Below, piece by piece: positions 10,641 to 21,743 of a stretch of DNA of 64,000 bases; within the stretch, counting starts at the first letter, position 1, and each line of letters begins with the position of its first letter. Source of the DNA: Apricaphanius iberus (Eukaryota > Chordata > Actinopteri > Cyprinodontiformes > Aphaniidae); assembly GCA_028564705.1 (NCBI GenBank), contig JAPXFQ010002841.1, positions 124,001-188,000 of the forward strand. The letters are read 5' to 3'. The notes beneath the pieces were generated by a model. The model was given only the letters and a program-made list of their open reading frames with translations, made no database searches and was not told where the DNA came from. The position numbers and the translations under genes are program-made.

Positions 10641-12797
10641 TAACTCTTTACACATAGCTTGTCCAGTAAAATCAGAAGGATTTAAATATCTATAATCTAA
10701 TCACTGTAAAATTACCTGCTTGAGGGCCTGAAACATGAATTAGTTTATTCAATTGCATGTAGGCTTTTTAAAATTGGATTATAAATTTTTATTGATTGTG
10801 CTGGTGGGCTTTTCTTTGGCAGTATCAAGAACATATTTAGTATTTTTAACAGCAATAAAAATGTAATCCTTCCATTTTCTAAGTTACCAGACTACATGGG
10901 CAATATGGAGGTGTGGGTGATAGTTTCTTGCAGCTAGCTTTACTTCACACTGAGCCTAGCATATTCTGATCTCTGTGCAAATGGCTTCAAAACTGAACTT
11001 TTATTTTTATTTTCTATAAAAAAACAGACATTGTTCAGCTGATTGCCAATCGTTTTAAAATGGCTCACTAATAAGGCTAATGTTTTATCATACATTAATT
11101 TCCCCTTACTTTAAGAGCCACCCACAAACCTCTCAAGAGCTTACCTGTTTAAATACTTTAACCTCTTTATAATTTTCTCTGTAGAGAAAACAGTTGGTGT
11201 CATGTAGCTCGAGGTGATAAGGCACGGTGTTTATCAGTATTTTCTCCATGTCATGCTGATGCTTTGACTACATGTCACATGTTACAATACAGTAGGATCT
11301 TCGGTGCGGGAGACTTTTTTTCTTTTTCCAAAGAAAGCATTGCACAATTGGGAAAAATAACTAGGTATATACTAATTTCTACAGGTGATAGCTGATTGCT
11401 GTTGACGACATTCTGCTTTTGTGCTCAGGTAGCAGGGGAGGGAGGGCTGTGGAGAGACGTGGGGGGTAATCAAAATGTAGGGGCGGTGCTGGGAGGTGAG
11501 GGCGTAGGAAGGAGGAATCTCGTATTCATTTCAAAAGATTACTCAAACATGCATAAAATATCCTAAGAAATACCTTAGGCATCTTTTTAAGGACGGAATG
11601 ACATAAGAATGTGATGAAAAGCTTTAAAAAGTGGATTTTACATGCCACCCCCCTTTAAGACTTTTACATATCTTCACAAAAAAAATTAACCCCTTCCTGT
11701 AATTGCACGTTTATTGCTTTCATTTTCTACAGTTGCAACATACATCGAAAGTACTTGTTTTGAACGTTTCTAAAAGAAAGAAAGAAACAACAAAACATTC
11801 CTTGCTTTAATAATTTTTGGCAATGTATTTAACTGTACCTTTTGTCAAAACAATCTTTTTAAAGAATCGGTTGAGATTGACCAATCCTTAGGCTTCCAAA
11901 AACATGGCCTAGTCGTCGAAAGAGACGGTTTCTTTAGTGTTAAGAAAAAAAAAGTTTAAACAGCAAAAAAGACCTTATCTTTTCTCATTCCTCACTCCAT
12001 GTACCATTCCCCAGCCCCCCATTCCAACCTCCTCTGTGACATTTGGCGCGTGGCTAATCCAATCTGTGTCATTCAGAGCAGGATAAGTAAGGCTACTTTG
12101 GGGGAAAGACAAATATCATGGTGGCTCTCAGCTACATGTTTCTAAATGCGGACTTACTAACACGCCATTATCCTTTTTCATCAGTTGAGGATCATTTATC
12201 TCTTAACATTTAAGAAAACACTACAAGATACAGCAAAATGACATATTTGCAATCATATAAAGCTCAGTAATAACATCAATCCCCATGTAATAACAAGAAT
12301 ATGGCAGATAGGGCTGGACTAAGAACAAACTTTGACCTAGACATTTTTGGTTCAAATGATAAACAATTTACAAAAAGAGTAACAAAAGTTATAACTCTTT
12401 TTTTCTGAATAAGGAAAAAAATAGAAAAAAAATCTTAAAACAAAGTTTTGTTCACATATACATTACTATGCAAAAGCTTTTGGCAGGAGTGAAAAATGCT
12501 GTCAACAAAGAATGCTTTCAAAAAGGGAAGTGTTAATCATTTTTTTTTCATCCATCACCATAATGCTATGAATGATCAAAGGAGAAATATACAGGAAACC
12601 TCCTGCCAAATATATAAAAGAATATATAATTTATTTAGTTTTATAGTACCTTAAATGTTGATCATTTTTCTTGGTGCTACTAAATATACTGGGCTATTAT
12701 TGGCTGTATTATTTATAAATACTGCTCCCTATTACTACATAGTGATTTAACTGTTGTCATGTTTATGTTTTATATCAGTAGTAATAAAGTATTATAA
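10641..12797 (-). other. grin2a intron, no recognised element; one G-rich segment
   Basis: No ORF or known repeat stands out in this stretch. At 11431-11515 the plus strand is G-rich (aggggagggagggctgtgga, then gggggg further on), which could form a G-quadruplex. Conserved intronic enhancers cannot be assessed without alignment. Confidence 0.35.
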
Positions 12798-12838
12798 GTA
12801 CATGGATGGATTTGGTCCCTGGGCTTTGAGTTTGACAC
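12798..12838 (+). repeat. 41-bp inverted duplicate, copy A
   Basis: This sequence begins gtacatggatggatttggtc and ends gggctttgagtttgacac. It recurs inverted at 14005-14045 with one mismatch in 41. The string resembles the common fish hAT-end sequence GTCAAACTCAAGGCCC (from memory). Confidence 0.85.
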
Positions 12839-13644
12839 ATGTGTCCTAGAGGTTAGTTTCTGATACTGTATTAAAATTACTTTTAAACTAGAGGAAGTTT
12901 TTAATGATCCCACTTAATAATTAAACCTTGCGAGATGTGTCTTGTAGGAAGATTAACCACAATCATTAATGCTGCAGCACTCCTCAATAAAACTAAAAAT
13001 CGGTGAAATAAACATTCCTGGACCGTTGTGTGTGTTATGATTATCATTTTGTTAACGTTCTTGAACTAGCATCTCCTGTCTTCACTGAACCAGCTGTCCT
13101 TGCTGTCTGAAATTTGTATATGGTTGTGTTTAAAAATAGATAATCCAGTGAGAACTGCACCAATGAGCTGGTTCATACTCTTGTATTGCTGCCGTTTGGC
13201 TTCTACAAGATAGAGGGAATGACTATTCCTTACTGCACTGGACTGAAAAAAAAACACATTTAAATTTGTTTTATTCTTGGGGTAAAGAAAAAATCCAACT
13301 GCCTTATATTTATCTACTGAGCATTTCCAAACATTTTCCTTCCACCTAACTTTCCAGTTTTATTCATCAATATAGGGCTATGTGAACATCGAGCTTCTTT
13401 TGCATTGGCCATCAACTAAGAAATGTAATTTGTTTTCATCAAATATAGCTAAGGCATAATCAAAAATAACAGAAATAAAGGCACAAAATATATTTCTGTG
13501 CATGTATTTAATATGTATTACATGTGACGTTCACTTTTCAGATTGAATTATAGAAAGAAAGAAAGTGTTCAGGGATATTCTGATTTAATAATTACTGTAA
13601 CAGTATCTTTACAGGTCTACCTAAAACATCAATCAGTTAGCAGC

Positions 13645-14440
13645 TGCTGATCCAGAATGATGCTTCTCATCTTCTCACTAGAACTAGGAAAGTAGAGCAC
13701 ATCACCCCAGTTCTAAAGTCCTTACACTGGCTCTCTGTGGCTCAGAGAATAGACTTCGAAGTGCTTTTATTAGTATATAAATCATTTAATGGGTTAGCAC
13801 CAGAGTACATTAGAGATCTGTTATCACGGTACAAACCATCCAGGTCACTCAGGTCCTCCAGCTCTAGTCTACTGATTGTCCCTAGAACCAGAACCAAACA
13901 TGGACTAAGTAAGTAAGTTAGTAAGTAAGTAAGTTAGAGAAGCAGCTTTCAGTTTCAATGCCCCTCACATCTGGAACAAACTGCCGGAAAACTGTAGGAA
14001 AAATGTTTCAAACTCAAAGCCCAGGGACCAAATCCATCCATGTACAATAAACTTATTTAAATCAACAATAAAAATATATCTATTTATCTTATGAGTATAT
14101 TATATTACTTTTGTGTTGAGTGTTATTGCTTTTGTCATTCACCAAGTGTTTTGGTTTCTGTTCATAATTCTACTGTTACTGATTTAATTGAACTTTTAGA
14201 ATTTTTTTTACTCAAATTTTCTTTCAATCGATTACTTTTGTGTTCATTCTTTTTAATTATAATAGTCTGTTTTTGATTTTCATAATTTTAATCACTGTTG
14301 TTGCTAAATGTTTTAATTGATTCCTGTATTTACGTTTCACATTTCTGTAATCATGTACCTTGAATTGCCTTGTGTTTAAGGAGAGATATATAAGTAACAT
14401 TTCCTTGACTTGCCTTGCCTTACCTTGTCTAATCCATATT
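13645..14440 (+). mobile_element. L2/Rex1-type LINE 3' fragment
   Basis: The plus-strand frame from about 13655 reads ASHLLTRTRKVEHITPVLKS, then LHWLSVAQRIDFEVLLLVYK, SFNGLAPEYIRDLLSRYKPS and RSLRSSSSSLLIVPRTRTKH. This is the C-terminal end of the reverse-transcriptase ORF of L2-like non-LTR elements. It is interrupted by an (AAGT)n-like microsatellite at 13909-13934 and by the inverted 41-bp copy at 14005-14045. It then continues into a 3' UTR ending in a ccttg-rich tail near 14401-14440. It is 5'-truncated and dead. Confidence 0.8.
14005..14045 (-). repeat. 41-bp inverted duplicate, copy B, inside LINE fragment
   Basis: This is the reverse-complement copy of 12798-12838 with one mismatch. 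It breaks the LINE sequence between ctgtagg and aataaactt, so it was inserted after the LINE. Confidence 0.85.
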
Positions 14441-16315
14441 TTGCGTCTTTATTAGTGTTTCTAAACATTATAGAGTGACATTTAACTTGTACATACAGTG
14501 AGGAACAAACTGTATTATAAACTCCTGACAATATAAAAGGAAATTATGTTTACATTTTTTTCACAATCTTGCTGAATAAACAGCAGGAGAAAAAAAAACT
14601 TGTACCACTTTCAGATAATTGCTCATGAAGGGAGAAAATAGGAAATAGTAAGTTTTGTGTAATTTGTTATAGTTAAAGTTTTTGGAACCTTTAAAATAAT
14701 GAATATTCTCCCTTTCCCATCCATGTCTGTGAAAAAACCATGTGTTCTCCACCAGTATTGTGTTTATCTGATCAAGCGCCATCTGCCAAGATACAGAGTC
14801 TCCTTCATCGATCACGGAGCTGGCCTCCCCTCCATCTTCTTATTTTTTTTTTCTTGCCACATTCTCTTTGTGCCCTATCTATGACCATCACACACACACA
14901 CTGTCACTTTCCTGATGGTGTCATCACTTTTTCACCTTTTCTGTTTACCGTGCTAATCTTTTTGCAACTGAACTCTATAATTTATCCCTTTCTCCACATT
15001 CGGTCTTGCTCTTTTTGTTGTTCACCTTTATCCTTACCTTTGTGGCTGGCACAGACACAAAAAAATTGAGGAACACTGAAATTATCAGTGTGACACAGAC
15101 TTGAAGGACTCTCAGTTAAAATCTGCAATGGATGGCTGCTTGAAAATTAGAAACAGACAGAGTGACATTGATACAGAGAGGAAGCAAACCAGGAAAGACA
15201 AAAAGGGTGGGAGCTATTTTTGTCAAAATTATCTTTTGTGTAACTTAGTGGCTCTGAAGCTCTGATAGGATTCATGTATAGGCCAAGTAACTTAAATGCA
15301 CTCCAACTTGTGTTTGAGAATAATCCAACCTACAAAATACTGTCATTTCAGTAGCACTGTCCCTTAGTTTCAAAAATCTAATCTTTGAAATCAGTAACTT
15401 CTTTCGGGGGTTGGGGGCAAAAAATAATTCATGTTAAAAAATTATTTTATCTAAGCTTTTGTATGTTTTAATTACCCTTTATTTTTTTGACCCAACCTGA
15501 TCAACCAGGCGGCAATTGTATGGCAGCCTCGCTTCTATCAGCGTGCCCCAGGGCTTACCACCAACAGCATGTGCATTTTTGCCTGAATGTGGTGGAAAAG
15601 CCCTTTGTGGACCTCTGACTGAAAAATAGCTATAAAATTACAGGCCACTTTCCATGGAACTTTTAAATAATGATAATGTTCCTCTGGTGTATAACTACAA
15701 CAGGGAGGATTCTCCTTGTTGATCAGTCCTCAAAATGGGAAATATAAGAATACAGGCCATTTGTAATAAAGATGTGTCGTTTTCTTCATAAGTCCATACA
15801 TTATTACAATAGATTCTCACCTAAATATCTCCATATCTGCAGTCAGAGCAATAAATTAAAAAGCAAAAAAAGTTACAAATAAATGCTCTGTTTGCTTGTT
15901 GGAGAACAGCAGAAAAGTTAGATGTAGTATTAAAATTATCCATCCATCTATCCATCCATCCATCCACTATTACATCATTTAATTTTTTTTAATACCACGG
16001 AAATTGTAAATTATGTGGAAAAATACATCTTTTGTATGTCTTTAGGGTGAGCTTAGTAACAGAATACTTATAAGAGGACCCAGGATAAGTTAAATATCCC
16101 TTTCTGTGTATTCTCCAATATTCTAAAATGTTTCTAGGAAAGAATAAGTGCTTCCTTGAGAAAACAAAAGAAAAAAAACATGTTAACATGGATTTTTTGT
16201 TATAAATGTACATAAATTATATGGATGGATGTTTCTACATTTTTAAAACATGAGTTTATGCTATGACAATTAGAGAGGATTTTGTTTTTAATGTTTTTTT
16301 AATGCTTATGCATCT
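14441..16315 (-). other. grin2a intron, no recognised gene
   Basis: This stretch has short simple repeats, including an ATCC-type run at 15939-15965, a CA run near 14888-14902 and a pyrimidine-rich stretch at 14820-15060. The ORFs here are short and low in complexity. Nothing is supported as coding. Confidence 0.4.
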
Positions 16316-16464
16316 TAACCAGCGCTGAGTGTATAGAAGGATCTTTTGTGACGTCAGTGTTTATGTTTTCTTGCAATGAATCATGGTAATGGGAGGCAGG
16401 AAACAGTGTATTTTACCAATAATTCGATTATTCTGAACATTTGGTGGAGGATTTCGTTGAGCAG

Positions 16465-16680
16465 ATGGTTCACTCCTGCTGTGTGGTCGACTGTATGACC
16501 CATTGGGGGCCTGATAAAAAGTTATTTTTGAAAAACGAAAGAGACTGCAGGTGATCAGGAGATTAAACCTGGATACTCAAAAGAAAGCCTGGTTTACTGC
16601 AGCAACTGACAGAGCTTGTGAGGCTCATTTTGTTCATGTTAAGTCTTGTGATCATGCATTTTTATTTAGAGAATGTTTAC
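16465..16680 (+). pseudogene. THAP-like zinc-finger remnant, frameshifted
   Basis: From 16465 a frame reads MVHSCCVVDCMTHWGPDKKL and stops at 16552-16554. In another plus frame from 16551 it continues RRLNLDTQKKAWFTAATDRA and CEAHFV. The initial Cys-x4-Cys spacing, a Trp, and a C-x2-H-F ending fit the C2CH signature of THAP domains, which in fish often come from P-element-like transposases. The region is shorter than a normal THAP domain and frameshifted, so it is a remnant. No transposase core is readable downstream. Confidence 0.45.
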
Positions 16681-18570
16681 GTTTATCTCAGTGTTATATT
16701 TTTTCGTGTTCTGATTCAGATTTCCCATACAACAATCAGCACCCTGACTTTGCCTGCTGCTGTGCATGCTGCAGCTGTAAGTTCGATTCTGACAGCTGCT
16801 TCTACTTGAATCATTAAAGCTGCTACAGGACTGCATGTTTCTCCAAGATTAGATAAAAAAAAAAAACGATTGTGTCAGCGGTGACATTCAGTTTTTCGTC
16901 AGAGACCAAACACGAAGGAATTACTCAAGTAAGAAGACAACTTGTACAACAGCAAATACATTTTCATAAATAAATAAGGACGATAATCAATGAGGACTTT
17001 GCAGTTGCGTTGAGAATTCTGACGTTCTCCTTGGAGAGCTTTCAGTTTTGGAGAAATTGGCCTAATTCTCCTCATCTGTTTTCAAATAGACATTACAGAA
17101 AATTTGTGAACGATTACATCCGGTCTTTAACCGGAGTTGTCTTTTCAAATACACTACTTTTTACCAGAACATTGCCTTTTTGCTGCTTTCAGACAGCAAG
17201 AAATGCTCCGGAGGATCCTAATGAATCCTCTGGGTGGGGGGGGGGGATATGACCTAAACAGTACTGTGGGCATGCATGTCATTTACCCCAACAAAGTAAT
17301 TTTTGCAAGAGGGCCGACGAAACAGCAGCACCCCTCACAGTGGTTGTCTTTGTGTGCAATTATGCGCGCATAAGCCTAAATGATGAAGCTAAATGGAAAA
17401 TAAAAGCAATACGAAAGGAGTATGAAGCAGCTATTGATGTACAGCTGTCCCTCGCTATAACATGGTTCACCCTCTCTGTTTCACAGATTTTTTTGTTCAA
17501 TTTAAAAGTATTTTTCTGCAGCGTACTAATGTGCATTGGGCCTTAATTATCAATTGTTTGCACTCGTTAAAATCTGCACTATTTTAGCACGTATTTTTAG
17601 CGCTTCTAAAACGCATGTTTTTATTTTGCGCCACCGCATTCAGCATAAGTTTATTATTGACAAACAAAAAATTATTCATAATGGTTAATCTTCATGGGTT
17701 CCAATGAAATGAAATAAAATGTAGTAATCTTGTACAGTACCACTATAACAAAATGGCTGTATGTATGACATTTTAAAAATAAAATTCATACATTTCAGAT
17801 TACATATTATCAAGATTAAATGTTTTTCTACAGCAGCTTGACATTTAATAGAGGTCATGATAAAGTGTAGTACATTTCAACAACATTAGTAGAATATGGA
17901 TATCTTAGCGACCTTGTTTTGGACATGCTGGAGCTTTAACAAATCTTACTCCGGATTACGATGGAGCAGAGAGCAACCGTGTACACCACACACTTTAAGT
18001 TTCAAAACAGAAATATAATTCACAACATTCTAGCCTAATATTACACCGACTCTGTAAAAGCCATATAATTGATACGTATATTGTTTCCCCCCTTTATTTT
18101 GCCAAAGATACATTATGAATCCATACACATATTCCTCCTCTCTCTAGCCATGGCACAGCTCATAGCAGCTGCAAATTTTCTCATTTGAATACTGCTTATC
18201 AAATACTTGCCAAATGTATCACGTCATAAGGAACTTCTTGCCCTGAAGAAAAAAAAACTGCACAGACAACTCCCCATAACTTTGTTCCTTACTCGGAAAA
18301 AGAGACCTGCATCGAGACGTTCAGAGAAAAAAAGACGCACCCAAGCAGGAGCAGCCACAGAAAGCGCATCATATATTAATACTTTTATGTTTTAAAATCT
18401 AAGAAGGTTGGAGCTTTGAGAGTGTTTAAACTAGTGAGATATGTGAATAAATGTCAATGTATATCTAATGTTTGAAGTGTGTGGCGAGGGGTTGTGCAGT
18501 CTTAAAACACATATAATTGTAAAAGATAAAGATGACTACTTCACGGATTTCGCCTGTTGCAGATTATCTT
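16681..18570 (-). other. grin2a intron, unassigned
   Basis: A G9 run sits at 17238-17247. Short plus-strand frames at 17010-17373 may be decayed transposon sequence continuing from the THAP-like remnant, but I cannot name a family. No supported gene is present. Confidence 0.35.
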
Positions 18571-18577
18571 TAGATCC

Positions 18578-18578
<1 letters not shown>

Positions 18579-18628
<50 letters not shown>
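18579..18628. repeat. (AT)n microsatellite
   Basis: About 24 uninterrupted AT units. It produces a spurious YIYIYI reading frame on the minus strand. Confidence 0.95.
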
Positions 18629-18631
<3 letters not shown>

Positions 18632-18687
18632 TTGTATCTGATTCAGGATTATTTATCACCCTGCTGTAAATGAGGGACAATGGATAT

Positions 18688-18880
18688 GTGTTAGGGTGCG
18701 GATCAGGCTGCAATTTTCTGTCCAAGCCCGGCCCGCCTCCGACAGAGCAATAACCGAACCCGACTTGAGCCCGACAGGCATTAAGATATTTATATCCAAG
18801 CCTGGCCCAAGACTGACACAGGTGGACCGGCCCTCGGGTAGGGATTCCAGCTACATCCGCTCCACGATTTGCTTCCGTCC
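18688..18880. repeat. hAT-like transposon end fragment
   Basis: The stretch ttttctgtccaagcccggcc, then cgaacccgacttgagcccga and caggtggaccggccctcggg, is a C/G-rich block familiar in fish genomes as the terminal region of a non-autonomous hAT-type element (from memory). The second terminus is not identified. Confidence 0.4.
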
Positions 18881-19940
18881 TTAATCTACACTGCATTACA
18901 CCTGAAATACTTTCCTCACCTGACCAGCTGGGCTCCTCTGTTTCAGAGGTAGACTTTTTCCCAACAGAAAAATATGCAGAGTTGTAGGTCTGAGAGGGCG
19001 GACAAGCTGCTGCTGATGCTGCCACAGGGGAAAAAAAAATCTCACCTGGTATGATTGGATAATTTAAGCAAATTCTTATCTTTAATTTTAATCATCATAA
19101 TATATTTGATCTTATCTTACATTTTTTATGTCAACAATAATTTTGTTTTTCAAATGTTTGTCAGTTTTGAAAGGGTAAACATATGTACAAGATGCCCTGC
19201 AGCTAGCATAAACAAACCTGTTGGTATTTTTATGAATAAAAAGTTAATAAATAAAATAAATACTGTTACTAGTTCTTCAGCCACAAAATTATCGTTAAAG
19301 GTTATCAGGACAAAGTCCGGACGGTCCTTTCAGACTCAAAAGTGAAACAGATGAAGTCTGGAAAATTACTGTTTTTCATGGCTGGTCTGAAAGGGGCTCT
19401 TGAAACAACATAATCTTAGGGCTCCAAACTTTTGAAAGCCAGAAACTTTTTTTTATGACTGAAGGGTAGGCTTTAGGAATAGGAATAAATGTCTTTGCAG
19501 CAGATTTGTTCCCAGGACACCAGCAAATAAAACTAACGTTGCTCACATATCTAAAACGGGCTTTAAATAACTTCAATTTTGCCGTCAGTATAGATTTTAA
19601 GTTTCTGGAAGTGTTCATTGCATCTGTATAGCCCTCCATTTTGTTTGTTTTCTTGCCACCCAACCACTCAACATGCACACACAGATGTCAACAAATATCC
19701 CGTTATAGGTTGATCTACACAAATAAAAAACACATACTTACATATACTGTATACACAATGATTTGCAGATTAGATTTTTATTAAAAGATGATGTGTCCCT
19801 TTCTTTCTCTGTTGGCTCTCAAAAATCCACTGCTTGTCATTTTATATGTGCATACTTTACAATTCAGGCTTTTTGTCTTGTGAGTGATATGATCCAGTTG
19901 AAATTATAGGGATACTGTGGTGCATGTGTGAGATTCTCAC

Positions 19941-20038
19941 CATCGCCGATGATAGCCAAGATGGCCAGATCCACCTGTCGCTTCCAATAGGAACCTTTCT
20001 GCAGAGCAATGCCATAACCAGTGGTAGCAAATATGTAC
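19941..20038 (-). CDS. grin2a: grin2a exon: S2 (second half of split exon)
   Basis: This 98-bp exon encodes [20 protein letters not shown], then [13 protein letters not shown]. The motif [13 protein letters not shown] is a hallmark of the S2 lobe of GluN2. The acceptor is catgtattcAG before GTACAT; the donor is GGCGATG|GTGAGA. The last G joins GT of the next exon to restore the Gly of GDGEMEELE. The hinge-facing end ILAIIGDG is slightly divergent from mammalian versions. It is placed by homology and splice sites, since longer open frames on this strand here are out of frame. Confidence 0.94.
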
Positions 20039-20195
20039 CTGAATACATGATCACATAAACAGAAACCTGCAAATCAAAATGTTTGGTTTTCTCAAATGCC
20101 ACCATAATAGAAGATGTTTATTTTGAGAACAAAGGAACCATAATGCAACATGAAATGAATTAGAAAAATGAATTAGTAGTGAGCTACAACAACAC

Positions 20196-20236
20196 TTAAT
20201 TTCCCTCTGGGATCAATAAAGTATTTTTGAATTTAA
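20196..20236 (+). repeat. Short LINE 3'-tail fragment
   Basis: aatttccctctgggatcaat followed by aaagtatttttgaattt is the common fish LINE tail. Only the last tens of bases are present. Confidence 0.5.
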
Positions 20237-20399
20237 TTGAAATAAAGCAAAACTAAGGTTGCAAATAATAGATTTTTATAAAGCTAAGTGATTATTTATG
20301 GGCATAAGTTACATTTCAGAAAGTATTAATTTGAACTTGAAGTACTTACTCAGTCGTAAATCACATGATGATTTTACAAATACAATACAATCAGTAAAT

Positions 20400-21720
20400 T
20401 AGATAATGAAATTGCTCTGTAAAAGTATTTACATGCCTTGAATGCCACATTTTCTCATCTTCCAACAAACATTTATGTATTTTTCTTGAATTTAGTTAAC
20501 AGCAAACACATATTTATCCTTTAATGTGAAGTGAAAGTTAAAGGATACATTTTTGCCCTTCTTTCATAAAAAAATCTGCATAGCATATTTTAAATTGATC
20601 TGTGCTATGGTTACAAACAGGTGGACTCTTTTACTAGGGGTGTAACGACACAAAACGTATGGTACATTTTAGGTTATATCTAATAAATAGAAATACATAT
20701 AAATGTGCATGTTTTTTTGTTGTTCCTTTTTTTGTTTTTTTGTTTTTTTGTTTGATCACCATAACACAAATACATTTTTTTCCAGAATAACTTCATTTTA
20801 ATTCCCAAAATTTAAGCTAATTTATTAATTTTTATGTATAACTTTAAAAAGGTGAAAGGATAGATCTGATCTGATCAGATTCTCAAAAAATAACCAAAAC
20901 AGTACAAGGAGAAATAGCCATAGTAAAAAAATAATATAACAACTTGAAAACAGCCAGTGACCATGTGTAAAAATATTTAAATGAAAAATTTGAGAATAAA
21001 ACATGCTTAAATCCCTTTGAACTTTATTTGATATTCCAACGTTCTATTTCCCCTGCCGTACTTCAACTGCAGCATGAGCAGCTGTTGGGTTGCGTTTAAT
21101 ATAAAATAAAGATTTTTAGGCTGACTGGTTGTTACTGGTAGCCATTTGAACGTCAGCTGGTTTTTCTTTACTATCAGTGATGTTTACATTCAGCTTGACA
21201 TTGGTTCAGGTGAGTAATTCAGTTAAGTGCAGAGAGTGTTATGTACCTTATTGCGGCTGAAAGATGCATACGGTGACAAAGTTTTGGTTCGCTCCATCTT
21301 TCTTTTTCTACTGTAGCTCCATCAGAAACCATTAATGTTTCGACATAGCGTTCAGTGATAGCTTAGATAGCTTAGTGAAAGCTGGGAGTCCTTTCTGTTT
21401 TGTCTTGGTGTCATTTTTCAAAGTTGCGTTGAGAAACAGTTGCATCCATTCATTCTGTACACATGCATACCAAACTGACAAGACTGTATCAAAAAATCTG
21501 AATATAAATGCATGTACCATTACGACCCTACTATTTACTAACTAGGGAATTTATGATTTTGCACTAGACCAAGTACAGAGGGCTAACTACAAATGAACTT
21601 CAGCCTAATACAATGTTTTCCTGTCCACCTTCTCCATTCCAGCTGGGAAAAAAATATCCCCAGAGCATGATGCTCCCTCTATCATATGTCCGTTCTTAAC
21701 AACTACTATCCTGCAACTTT
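20400..21720 (-). repeat. Decayed Tc1-like remnant flanking a hAT insertion
   Basis: The segment 21590-21720, with ccagctgggaaaaaaatatc and cccagagcatgatgctccct, and the segment 20400-20632 look like the two separated parts of an old minus-strand Tc1-like element. A hAT-like element (20633-21530) lies between them. No readable transposase remains. The assignment rests on familiarity with Tc1-derived sequence. Confidence 0.4.
20633..21530. mobile_element. Putative non-autonomous hAT element
   Basis: The left end reads ctaggggtgtaacgacacaa...atggtaca. The right end, reverse-complemented, reads agtagggtcgtaatggtaca. Together they make an imperfect inverted repeat of the AGGGGTGTAACGA type seen at hAT ends. 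No transposase is encoded. I could not establish a clean 8-bp target duplication, so the exact ends are uncertain. Confidence 0.5.
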
Positions 21721-21743
21721 AAAATGTAATCAGACACCTAAGT

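Noticed and set aside
13900..13940. Possible CRISPR-like or satellite array (aagtaagtaagtt)
   Set aside because: Simple tetranucleotide slippage inside the LINE fragment; no spacers.
18570..19025. 151-residue minus-strand ORF ending in YIYIYI
   Set aside because: It is made of an (AT)n microsatellite joined to a repeat fragment; no family signature.
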